The translations under genes were made by a program, and so were the position numbers. A stretch of 64,000 bases of DNA from Micrococcales bacterium (GTDB lineage: Bacteria > Actinomycetota > Actinomycetes > Actinomycetales > Dermatophilaceae), in assembly GCA_021287075.1 (NCBI GenBank), contig JAJTBD010000016.1, forward strand, positions 1 to 64,000, in the 5' to 3' direction. Numbering within the stretch: the stretch's first letter is position 1; each line of letters starts with the position of its first letter. Positions 57,123 to 64,000 of this stretch are shown piece by piece. The notes under the pieces were generated by a model. The model saw only the letters and a program-made list of their open reading frames with translations. It had not been told where the DNA came from and made no database searches.

Positions 57123-59474
57123 ATGCCCTCACTGCCGCCACTGCACGCGTCCGGGTCCTTTGACCCCGACGCGGAGCTGACGCGCCTGGCCAGCGGCCCC
57201 CGGCAGGGCCGGCTGGTCCACCGCGAGGTCGTGCCACGACGCGAGGCCGAGCGTGCGGAGTGGCCCGAGTGGGTCGCGCCGCCGGTCTATGCCGCGTTCG
57301 CCTCGGCCGGCATCGGCACGCTGTGGTCGCACCAGCGGGAGGCCGCCGACCTCGCCCATGGCGGCAGCAATGTCGTGCTCGCGACCGGCACGGCCTCGGG
57401 CAAGTCCCTCGGCTATCTGCTGCCCGTGCTCAGTGCGGTCGTCGACGGCGCCGCCGCGCCCAACGGCCGGGGTGCCACCGCGCTCTATCTCTCCCCCACC
57501 AAGGCGCTCGCCGGCGACCAGGCCGCCCGGCTCCAGCGGCTGGCCATCCCGGGCGTGCGCCACGCGGTCTATGACGGCGACACCCCCACCGACGAGCGGC
57601 GGTGGATCCGCGACCACGCCCAGCTCGTGCTCTCCAACCCCGACCTGGTGCACCACTCGCTGCTGCCCATGCACGAGCGGTGGGCCTCCTTCCTGCGCGG
57701 GCTGCGCTATGTCGTGGTCGACGAGTGCCATATCTATCGGGGCGTCTTCGGCTCCCACATCGCCGCGGTGCTGCGCCGGCTGCGTCGGGTCGCCGCGCGC
57801 TACGGCTCCTATCCCACCTTCGTCCTGGCCTCCGCGACCGTCGACTCCCCCGCCGAGCACGCCTCAGCCCTGGTCGGTATGCCGTGTGTGCCGGTCGAGC
57901 GCGACGGCTCCCCGCGCGAGGCGATGACCGTGGGGCTGTGGGAGCCCGAGACGGCCGGGGACGGCAGCCGCCGGTCGGCCACGACCGAGGCGGCCGAGCT
58001 CCTCGCCACGCTCGTCGGCGATGGGGTGCAGACGGTGGCCTTCGCGCGCTCGCGGGCCGGGGTGGAGGCGCTGTCGACCTCTGCCCGGCGACTGCTCGCG
58101 GGGGTGCGACCGGGCAGCGAGGCGGCGGTCGCGGCATACCGCGGTGGCTATCTGCCCGAGGAGAGACGCGACCTGGAGCGCGGACTGCGCACCGGTGAGC
58201 TGCTGGGCGTCGCCGCGACCAATGCCCTCGAGCTCGGCGTCGACATCTCGGGGCTCGACGCCGTGCTGCTCGCGGGCTGGCCCTCGAGGCGGGCGTCCTT
58301 CTGGCAGCAGGCCGGCCGGGCCGGGCGCAGCGGATCCCGCTCTCTCGCAGTGCTCGTCGCCGCGGATGACCCGCTCGACACCTATCTGGTCCACCACCCG
58401 GAGGCGATCTTCGGGCAGCCGGTGGAGACCACTGTCATGGACCCGTGGAATCCCAATGTCATCGGGCCGCACCTCGGGGCGGCGGCGGCCGAGCTGCCGC
58501 TGCGCGAGGAGGACCTGGCCGACTGGGGGCCGCAGGCGCGCGAGCTGGTCAACATCCTCGTCGCCCGGGGCGTCCTGCGCCGGCGGCCCGCGGGGTGGTA
58601 CTGGGCGCGCGAGGACCGGGCCGCCGACCATGTCTACCTGCGCGGGGCCGGCGAGACGGTCGCGATCGTGGAGCGGCGCAGCGGCCGGGTGATCGGCACC
58701 GTCGACGACTCCTCGGCGCACGCACAGGTCCACACCGGGGCTGTCCACCTGCACCAGGGCGAGACCTATGTCGTGACCGCGCTCGATCTCGAGGCCGCCA
58801 CCGCAGACGTGGTGCGCGGCGACCCGGGCTGGAGCACCCACGCGCAGTCCGAGAGCTCCTTCGAGATCCTCGACGAGGAGCGCTCGATCACCTGGGGAGC
58901 AGCACGGATCTGCTTCGGGCCGGTGCGGGTGACCACCCAGGTCACCTCCTTCCTGCGGCGGCTGCCGAGCGGCGAGATCATCGGCCGCCATCCCCTCGAC
59001 CTGCCTGCCCGGTCGCTGCGCACCAAGGCGGTGTGGTGGACCCTGCCCGTCGAGGAGCTCGCCCTGGCCGGGGTCGGCGAGGCCGACGCGCCCGGCGCGC
59101 TGCATGCCGCCGAGCATGCCGCGATCGGCATGCTCCCGCTCGTGGCCACCTCCGACCGGTGGGATGTCGGCGGGGTCTCCACGCTGGTCCATCCCGACAC
59201 CGGCCTGCCGACGGTGATGGTCTATGACGGGCACCCCGGCGGGGCCGGCTTCGCCGAGCGCGCCTTCGAGGCGTTCCAGGCCTGGACCTCCGCCACCCGG
59301 GAGGCGATCCGGTCCTGCCCCTGCCAGCGCGGGTGCCCTGGGTGCGTGCAGTCGCCCAAGTGCGGCAACGGCAACGAGCCCCTCGACAAGGCCGGCGCGG
59401 TGGCGCTGCTCTCACACCTCCTTTCGGAGGGTCCCCCGGAGGGTCAGCGCGCATCTGGGCAGGTGGGCGGCTAG
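57123..59474 (+). CDS. DEAH-box helicase with DUF1998 (Hrq1/helicase-secretion neighbourhood type)
   Basis: A 783-residue SF2 helicase. ATG 57123 is preferred to GTG 57114. Motif I is TGTASGKSLGYLLP, motif II VVVDECHIYRG (DECH), and motif VI is QQAGRAGRSG. A C-terminal DUF1998 domain carries a four-Cys zinc site in CPCQRGCPGCVQSPKCG. This is the helicase that regularly neighbours tad secretion genes in Actinobacteria. Hrq1 relatives act in DNA repair; whether this copy does is unknown. Confidence 0.92.
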   Translation: MPSLPPLHASGSFDPDAELTRLASGPRQGRLVHREVVPRREAERAEWPEWVAPPVYAAFASAGIGTLWSHQREAADLAHGGSNVVLATGTASGKSLGYLLPVLSAVVDGAAAPNGRGATALYLSPTKALAGDQAARLQRLAIPGVRHAVYDGDTPTDERRWIRDHAQLVLSNPDLVHHSLLPMHERWASFLRGLRYVVVDECHIYRGVFGSHIAAVLRRLRRVAARYGSYPTFVLASATVDSPAEHASALVGMPCVPVERDGSPREAMTVGLWEPETAGDGSRRSATTEAAELLATLVGDGVQTVAFARSRAGVEALSTSARRLLAGVRPGSEAAVAAYRGGYLPEERRDLERGLRTGELLGVAATNALELGVDISGLDAVLLAGWPSRRASFWQQAGRAGRSGSRSLAVLVAADDPLDTYLVHHPEAIFGQPVETTVMDPWNPNVIGPHLGAAAAELPLREEDLADWGPQARELVNILVARGVLRRRPAGWYWAREDRAADHVYLRGAGETVAIVERRSGRVIGTVDDSSAHAQVHTGAVHLHQGETYVVTALDLEAATADVVRGDPGWSTHAQSESSFEILDEERSITWGAARICFGPVRVTTQVTSFLRRLPSGEIIGRHPLDLPARSLRTKAVWWTLPVEELALAGVGEADAPGALHAAEHAAIGMLPLVATSDRWDVGGVSTLVHPDTGLPTVMVYDGHPGGAGFAERAFEAFQAWTSATREAIRSCPCQRGCPGCVQSPKCGNGNEPLDKAGAVALLSHLLSEGPPEGQRASGQVGG

Positions 59475-59524
59475 CCTCGACGCACGATGGACTCTTTTGT
59501 CCCCACATACCTGGAGGTCTCATC

Positions 59525-59917
59525 GTGATCCTGCTCGGCCTGCTCCTCATCCTGCTCGCCATCGGTCTGGGCGCCCTGCTCTACCTGGCGACCTACGACC
59601 AGACCGGCGCCAACGCCGCCCTCGACCTCGACGCCGGCCCCTTCTCGGCCAGCGTCCACCCGCTGTGGCTCGTCATCGGCGGCGCCCTGGCCATGCTCCT
59701 GCTCTGGATGGGCTGGGCCCTGATCCGCGCCTCCGCCCGCAGCAAGGCCAAGCGCCGCCGTGAGAACAAGGAGCTGGAGCGCCAGGCCCAGGCCGACCGC
59801 GCGGAGCGGGAGCGCCTCGCCGCGCAGCAGACCCGCGAGCGCCAGGTGGGCGAGCGGGAGCGCTTCGACACCGGCTCGACCGCCGAGGGCCGATACACCG
59901 ACCGCGAGCGCTACTGA
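59525..59917 (+). CDS. Hypothetical two-helix membrane protein with charged tail
   Basis: A 130-residue protein from GTG 59525 with a GGAGGT site. Two membrane segments (about 2-22 and 45-68) are followed by a 60-residue Arg/Glu/Gln-rich helix probably forming a coiled coil. No family is recognised. The 3' end, including the stop codon, is duplicated in tandem just downstream. Confidence 0.75.
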   Translation: MILLGLLLILLAIGLGALLYLATYDQTGANAALDLDAGPFSASVHPLWLVIGGALAMLLLWMGWALIRASARSKAKRRRENKELERQAQADRAERERLAAQQTRERQVGERERFDTGSTAEGRYTDRERY

Positions 59918-59963
59918 CCGACTGCGCTGCCGACCGCGAGCGCCACTGAGCGACAGCGCTGCC
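59900..59963 (+). repeat. 32-base tandem duplication over a gene's 3' end
   Basis: Two copies of a 32-base unit (59900-59931 and 59932-59963) differ at three positions; a short third start follows. The first copy contains the last codons and stop of the membrane protein gene. Confidence 0.8.
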
Positions 59964-59983
59964 GACCGAGAGTGTCAGGGCAG

Positions 59984-60012
59984 GGGGCCGCCACCGATCC
60001 GGTGGCGGCCCC
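59984..60012 (+). terminator. Terminator after the membrane protein gene
   Basis: A perfect 12-base G+C-rich stem (59984-59995 with 60001-60012) and five-base loop, followed by CCTTCCGTCT. It isolates the gene upstream from the TauE transcription unit. Confidence 0.8.
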
Positions 60013-60038
60013 TTCCGTCTCGGCGCTGACTCCGATTC

Positions 60039-60059
60039 ATACCCCCTGGGGTATATGAT
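60039..60059 (+). promoter_or_regulatory. CsoR/CstR-type operator overlapping a -10 box
   Basis: ATACCCC-CT-GGGGTAT (60039-60054) is a perfect palindrome matching the ATACCCC/GGGGTAT operators of the CsoR/RcnR/CstR repressor family. A TATGAT -10 box (60054-60059) overlaps its right end, so a bound repressor would block transcription. The transporter GTG is 30 bases further on. No CsoR-family gene is in the window. Confidence 0.8.
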
Positions 60060-60089
60060 GCTGCTCCCTGACCTCGTCGACGGAGAACC

Positions 60090-60851
60090 GTGGTGGCCCT
60101 GCCAGTCCTCACCCTGAGCCTCGCCGTGCTGGTCGGGGTGCTGCTCGGTCTCCTCGGCGGCGGCGGCTCGATCCTGACCGTGCCGCTGCTGGCCTATGTC
60201 GCCCAGCTGCCGGCCAAGGAGGCCATCGCCACCTCGCTCGTCGTGGTCGGCACGACGAGCGCCGTCGCCGCGGTCTCGCACGCCCGGGCCGGGCGGGTCC
60301 AGTGGCGCACCGGGCTCGTCTTCGGCGCCGCGGGCATGGTCGGCGCCTATCTCGGCGGCCGGCTCTCCGAGCTGTTCGACGGCAAGGTCCTGCTCATCAT
60401 CTTCGCGGTGGTCATGCTCGTGGCCGCGGTCGCGATGATCCGCCCCCGCCACGAGCCCGACCCCGACGCCGTCCCCGACCACCTCCCGGTGGCCCGCACC
60501 CTCGCCCAGGGCCTTGGCGTCGGCGTGATCACCGGCCTGGTCGGCGCCGGCGGCGGCTTCCTGATCGTGCCCGCCCTGGCACTCCTCGCCGGCCTGCCGA
60601 TGCAGCTGGCCGTCGGCACCTCCCTGGTGGTCATCGCCATGAACTCCGCGGCAGCCCTGGCCGGCTATGTCGCCTCGACCCGCATCGACTGGACCACCGC
60701 CGGGCTGGTGACCCTCGCGGCGGTGGCCGGGTCCTTTGTCGGAGCCGCGCTGACCAGCCGGGTCGAGCCGGCGCGGCTGCGCCGCGCCTTCGGCTTCTTC
60801 GTGCTCGCGATGGGCGCCTTCCAGCTCACCAAGGAGCTGGTGGGCTTCTGA
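60090..60851 (+). CDS. TauE/SafE-family sulfite/sulfonate exporter
   Basis: A 253-residue membrane protein from GTG 60090 (60093 is also possible) with about eight hydrophobic segments in two repeated halves; GLLGGGGSILTVPLLAY and GLVGAGGGFLIVPALAL are the paired family signatures. Relatives move sulfite, sulfonates or other sulfur anions outward. The preceding CsoR/CstR-type operator suggests induction by persulfide or copper stress; CstR-controlled TauE genes occur in other bacteria. Confidence 0.88.
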   Translation: MVALPVLTLSLAVLVGVLLGLLGGGGSILTVPLLAYVAQLPAKEAIATSLVVVGTTSAVAAVSHARAGRVQWRTGLVFGAAGMVGAYLGGRLSELFDGKVLLIIFAVVMLVAAVAMIRPRHEPDPDAVPDHLPVARTLAQGLGVGVITGLVGAGGGFLIVPALALLAGLPMQLAVGTSLVVIAMNSAAALAGYVASTRIDWTTAGLVTLAAVAGSFVGAALTSRVEPARLRRAFGFFVLAMGAFQLTKELVGF

Positions 60852-60861
60852 GCCGCAACCC

Positions 60862-61248
60862 CTAACCGGCGCCCATGCCAGGGCCGGCCCGCGCGGCCCC
60901 GTCGGCACTGCGCGGCAACCCCGGCAGCGGGGCGGAGATGACCGCCCGGACCCGCACCACGGCGACACCCGCGCCGTCGAGACCGCAGGCGGTCATCGTC
61001 GTGCCGTTGCGGGCCGTCACGGTGGAGGCTGCCGCGCACGCCTGCCCCGGGCTGCCGCCGGACTGCCAGGTCGCCGCCGCGGCGAGCGCCCCCAGATCGG
61101 CCCCGGCGCGCGCGGTGTGGGTCGCCCGGACGGTCGAGACCACCGACAGCGCGCCGACGACCAGGACGAGCACCGCCCCGATCGCCCCGACGACAAGCAC
61201 CGTCCCCGAACCACGCTCCCCCGCCACACGGGACCGTCCCGGCCTCAT
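60862..61248 (-). CDS. TadE-like protein of the helicase/secretion neighbourhood (Rv3654c-like)
   Basis: A 128-residue protein with an N-terminal type IV-like segment: GERGSGTVLVVGAIGAVLVL, then a helix ARAGADLGALAAAATW and two cysteines. It matches the TadE-like pseudopilins that sit beside the DEAH helicase in Actinobacteria. Its ATGA start overlaps the upstream TadE gene. It ends ten bases from the convergent TauE gene. Confidence 0.8.
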   Translation of the reverse strand: MRPGRSRVAGERGSGTVLVVGAIGAVLVLVVGALSVVSTVRATHTARAGADLGALAAAATWQSGGSPGQACAAASTVTARNGTTMTACGLDGAGVAVVRVRAVISAPLPGLPRSADGAARAGPGMGAG

Positions 61249-61616
61249 GGCCCAGCCCCTCCCCCTGCGAGGGACTGCTCGACGACCGCCACGGCAGTCG
61301 CCCTGGGGCTGAAGGAGACTCCGGCCAGCCGGAGCAGCCCTCGGGGGCGGCCGACGACGGTGACGCTCGATGACGCATCGCCGGCACTGACCGAGACCGC
61401 GGCCCCGGCCGGTGCGGCCTGGCGGGCCGCACTGCTGCCCGCCCCCGTCTCCCCACGCGCCACCAGTCGCACCCCGGCTCGGGCCGCGTCGACGCAGCGG
61501 ATCTGGTCGACGCCGGTCATCACGGCCGAGAGCGCGAGCGCCAGCACGAGCAGGAGCGCCGGCATGGCGACGGCCAGCTCGGCCGTCGCCATGCCTGCAT
61601 CCCGACGAGGGGACAC
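61245..61616 (-). CDS. TadE-family pilus protein
   Basis: A 123-residue protein from GTG 61616. RRDAGMATAELAVAMPALLL is the TadE prepilin-like sequence: a short basic leader followed by GMATAEL and a hydrophobic helix, with cleavage expected after the Gly. The rest is a small beta-rich domain (SVTVVGRPRG). It starts two bases after the DUF4244 gene stop. Confidence 0.82.
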   Translation of the reverse strand: MSPRRDAGMATAELAVAMPALLLVLALALSAVMTGVDQIRCVDAARAGVRLVARGETGAGSSAARQAAPAGAAVSVSAGDASSSVTVVGRPRGLLRLAGVSFSPRATAVAVVEQSLAGGGAGP

Positions 61617-61618
61617 GG

Positions 61619-61813
61619 TCAGGAACCCGTCCCCAGCGCCGCGGTGATGACACCGGCCAGCGCGGACTTCACCGGCCCCGACTTCACCACCACCATCAGC
61701 ACCGCGGCGAACGCGCACGCGGCCAGCGTGCCCACGGCATACTCCGCCGTGGTCATCCCGGCCTCCGCACGCTCCTGAAGCCGCCTGAATCGACGGACCA
61801 GTCGATTGGTCAT
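61619..61813 (-). CDS. DUF4244 small Flp-pilin-like protein
   Basis: A 64-residue protein. ATG 61813 has an AAGGGA site. A basic leader, RRFRRLQERAEAG, is followed by MTTAEYAVGTLAACAFAAVL, matching the DUF4244 family and the processing site of Flp pilins (G before M/TxxEY). It probably forms the pilus fibre. The 156 bases upstream hold no gene and no clear promoter. Confidence 0.85.
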   Translation of the reverse strand: MTNRLVRRFRRLQERAEAGMTTAEYAVGTLAACAFAAVLMVVVKSGPVKSALAGVITAALGTGS

Positions 61814-61969
61814 GAGCCATTTCCCTTCGCTCCCAAGGGGATTGGAGACTCTCTCCCCGGCTGTCGCCGGCCCCTCACCCAAGGCTGGCGAGCGCCTTGG
61901 CGCGGGGCGAGGGGTGGCTGCGGAGCTGTGGACGAGGGCGGGCGGCGGCGCGGGCCTGTGGACAGCGGC

Positions 61970-62461
61970 TCAGCGGCCCATCTGGTCCGTGGCCGGGCGG
62001 CCGGCGGCGATGAGCCGGCCGGGCTGGTCGCCGGCCTGCGCCCACTCCCCGGGGATCTCGACCACGGCCAGCGAGGAGGTGCGCATGCGCACGCCCTCGC
62101 CCGTGAGGAGCCGGATGGCCTCCTCCATGGCCGGGTTGTGTCCGACCACGACCGCGTGCCTCGCCGTGGCGGGCAGCGAGCGCACCACCTCGAGCACATC
62201 CTCACCGTCGAAGGTGTAGAGGTCCTCGTCGGCCATGGCCCGCACCTGGCCCGGGAGCTCGTCGGCGACCAGCTCCCAGGTCTGCATCGCCCGGGCCGCC
62301 GTCGAGACCACCGCCAGATCGACAGGGGGCAGCTCCGCCGCCAGCCAGGTGCCGGTCTCGGGCGCCTGGGCACGTCCGCGCGCGGCCAGCGGCCGGTCGT
62401 GGTCGCCGGCCGAGGTCGACCAGTCGGACTTGGCGTGGCGGATCAGCGTCAGGGTGTGCAC
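61970..62461 (-). CDS. SixA-type histidine phosphatase
   Basis: A 163-residue cytoplasmic phosphatase of the histidine phosphatase superfamily, GTG 62461. The catalytic RHA is in TLTLIRHAKSDW, and the second His in VVVGHNPAMEEA. SixA proteins dephosphorylate phosphohistidine in signalling proteins; the substrate here is unknown. It sits between two groups of tad genes, on their strand, divergent from the SDR gene. Confidence 0.85.
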   Translation of the reverse strand: MHTLTLIRHAKSDWSTSAGDHDRPLAARGRAQAPETGTWLAAELPPVDLAVVSTAARAMQTWELVADELPGQVRAMADEDLYTFDGEDVLEVVRSLPATARHAVVVGHNPAMEEAIRLLTGEGVRMRTSSLAVVEIPGEWAQAGDQPGRLIAAGRPATDQMGR

Positions 62462-62524
62462 GCGGCAAGTCTGACGTGGGCGGGCGTGCTCGGCCAGCCC
62501 CGCCCGGAGCAGCACAATGGCCAT

Positions 62525-63325
62525 ATGAGCCGCCGCCAGTTGCCCACGATGCTCGACCTGACCGGCCGCACCGCAGTGGTCACCGGGGCGGGCAGCCCCA
62601 CCGGCATCGGGTATGCCGCCGCCCGTCACCTCGCCGAGCTCGGCGCCTGCGTGGTGCTCGGCGCGACGACGGAGCGCGCCCATGACCGGGCGGATGAGCT
62701 TGTGGCGCAAGGGCATCGGACCATCGGCGTCACCGGCGACCTGACCGAGCCGGAGGCGGCCGCCGACCTGGTCGCGGCAGCGGTGCGTGAGACGGGCCGT
62801 CTCGACATCGTCGTCAACAACGCGGGGATGGTCTCGGTCCGTGACGGCGACTACCTCGGCGGCGACCTCGCCGGCACTCCGCCCGAGCAGTGGCGCGCCT
62901 CCCTGGCGCGCAATCTCGACACGGCATACCTCGTCTCGAGGAAGGCGCTCCCGCACCTGCGCGTCTCGGGGTCGGGCCGGCTGATCATGGTGGCGAGCAT
63001 GACCGGACCTCTGCTGGCGATGCGCCAGGAGGTGGCCTATGCCGCGGCCAAGGCCGGGATGGTCGGCCTCGCCAGGGCGCTGGCAGTCGACGAGGGGCGC
63101 CACGGGCTGACCGTCAACGCGGTCGCGCCGGGCTGGATCGCGACCGGCTCGCAGACCGACCATGAGCGCGCCCAGGGCGAGGCCACTCCCCTCGCGCGCT
63201 CGGGCACGCCCGCCGAGGTGGCCTCGGCCATCGGCTGGCTCGCCTCGCCGGGAGCCTCCTATGTCACCGGCCAGCTGATCGTCGTCGACGGGGGCAATGG
63301 CGTCGCCGAGGAGCACCTGCCCTGA
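62525..63325 (+). CDS. Short-chain dehydrogenase/reductase (FabG-like)
   Basis: A 266-residue NAD(P)-dependent oxidoreductase with cofactor loop TGAGSPTGIG, NNAG, the catalytic Ser in VASMT, YAAAK, and the C-terminal VTGQLIVVDGGNG. The family reduces or oxidises alcohols and ketones. It runs opposite to the flanking tad genes and splits them. It contains two GTATGCCG repeats. Confidence 0.9.
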   Translation: MSRRQLPTMLDLTGRTAVVTGAGSPTGIGYAAARHLAELGACVVLGATTERAHDRADELVAQGHRTIGVTGDLTEPEAAADLVAAAVRETGRLDIVVNNAGMVSVRDGDYLGGDLAGTPPEQWRASLARNLDTAYLVSRKALPHLRVSGSGRLIMVASMTGPLLAMRQEVAYAAAKAGMVGLARALAVDEGRHGLTVNAVAPGWIATGSQTDHERAQGEATPLARSGTPAEVASAIGWLASPGASYVTGQLIVVDGGNGVAEEHLP

Positions 63326-63368
63326 CCCTGCTCGCCGGAGGCCTGCGACCACCGCGGGACCGGCCCTC

Positions 63369-64000
63369 TCAGCCGGCCAGTGCGCCGCGTGCCAGGGCCA
63401 GCACCAGCGGGACCACCGTCGTGAGCCCGAAGGCCGGGAGGAAGGCCAGGCCCAGCGGCAGGACGAGCAGCACACCGGCACGTCCGACGGCGGCCTCGAC
63501 CCGGCGCGACTCGCGGTCGCGGACCTCGACGGCGGCCCGCTCGACGAGGTCGGCGGGCGCGGCGCCGGCTGTCAGCGCGATGCGCCAGGCGAGCGCGGCG
63601 GGCCGCCACACCTCGGGGGCGAACTCCCATGCGGCAGAAGGCTCCAGCCCCCAACGATGGGCCGCAGCCACCGACTCCAGGTGGCGCCGCACGGCACCGT
63701 CACACTCGCCGGCGACGTGCTCGAGCGCCTCGACCGGCCCGATGCCCGAGCGCAGCGCCAGGGCGAGCAGGATCAGGGCGTCAGCGACCTCGGCGGGGGT
63801 GCCGGCCCGGTCAGGGTCAGCAGCGGCCTCACCCGCGACGCCGTCGGAGTCTGGGGACGCGCCGGCGCTGGCGAAGCCCGGCCCGCCGTGCGCTGACCGC
63901 CCGGAGCCCGGCCGCACACCGGCCTGGGGGCCGCCCCGCGCTCCCGCCCGGGGCGGCCAGAGCAGCACCGCGAGGGCGACCAGGGCGCCGACCACCGCCG
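63369..64000 (-). CDS. TadC-like type II secretion F domain protein, 5' end at window edge
   Basis: At least 208 residues; GTG 63995 is a possible start, but the frame stays open to the window edge and the true start may lie beyond. Residues 70-170 form a T2SSF helical domain (ILLALALRSGIGPVEALEHV and ALAWRIALTAGAAPADLVER), followed by a C-terminal membrane segment. Such proteins form the inner-membrane platform for Tad pilus assembly. The ATPase TadA and TadB would be expected outside the window to the right. Confidence 0.75.
   Translation of the reverse strand, partial: AVVGALVALAVLLWPPRAGARGGPQAGVRPGSGRSAHGGPGFASAGASPDSDGVAGEAAADPDRAGTPAEVADALILLALALRSGIGPVEALEHVAGECDGAVRRHLESVAAAHRWGLEPSAAWEFAPEVWRPAALAWRIALTAGAAPADLVERAAVEVRDRESRRVEAAVGRAGVLLVLPLGLAFLPAFGLTTVVPLVLALARGALAG

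Overview
The window is high-GC chromosomal DNA from an actinobacterium, most likely an Intrasporangiaceae-type organism such as Janibacter, Knoellia or Phycicoccus. That genus-level guess is an inference. Supporting points are GC-rich third positions, many GTG starts, a monomeric NADP-isocitrate dehydrogenase, a BldG-type anti-sigma antagonist, and the conserved actinobacterial neighbourhood of holB, tmk, topA, hppA, bldG, a DEAH helicase and tad pilus genes. Almost all long ORFs antisense to real genes are codon-bias shadows and are left out.

Layout. 1-4065: right end of an integrated element of the AICE/ICE type, with an FtsK-like translocase, secreted protein, excisionase, tyrosine integrase and wHTH protein, abutting the 3' end of tRNA-Thr(CGU). 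4197-10199 (minus): penicillin-binding protein, CPBP protease, tmk, holB and a secreted TAP-type hydrolase. 10366-12848: GNAT acetyltransferase, cysteine-dioxygenase-like cupin and NAD(P)-binding protein. 12957-17728 (minus): branched-chain amino acid ABC operon livGFKHM. 17891-22571: PatB-type PLP enzyme, TipA-like MerR regulator, amino acid permease fused to a USP-like domain, and a MOSC protein. 22791-30223 (plus): one tight run of an Opu-type quaternary-amine ABC transporter, an APH-fold kinase, a class III PLP enzyme and a serine hydrolase. 30303-35756: acyl-CoA synthetase, topA and a DODA dioxygenase. 35836-43055: SSS symporter with a small membrane protein, SDR, serine hydrolase/PadR divergent pair and icd. 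43204-50843: TetR-controlled heterodimeric ABC exporter, then aspA-dcuA. 51093-56203: methyltransferase, AIM24 protein, proton pyrophosphatase and bldG. 56430-64000: prepilin peptidase, DEAH helicase, TauE exporter under a CsoR/CstR-like operator, and tad pilus genes broken up by SixA and an SDR gene.

The most striking signal is not a gene. The octamer GTATGCCG (consensus GGTATGCCGCG) occurs 46 times by my reading, 23 on each strand, inside genes of unrelated function and between genes. Four times it forms perfect inverted pairs that act as the stem of intergenic terminators. Its abundance, lack of strand bias and terminator pairing resemble DNA-uptake sequences of Neisseria and Haemophilus, and the window carries tad pilus genes. 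A role in uptake is a hypothesis only.

No stretch over 300 bases lacks a gene apart from 3916-4196, which holds tRNA-Thr, its terminator and the element junction.
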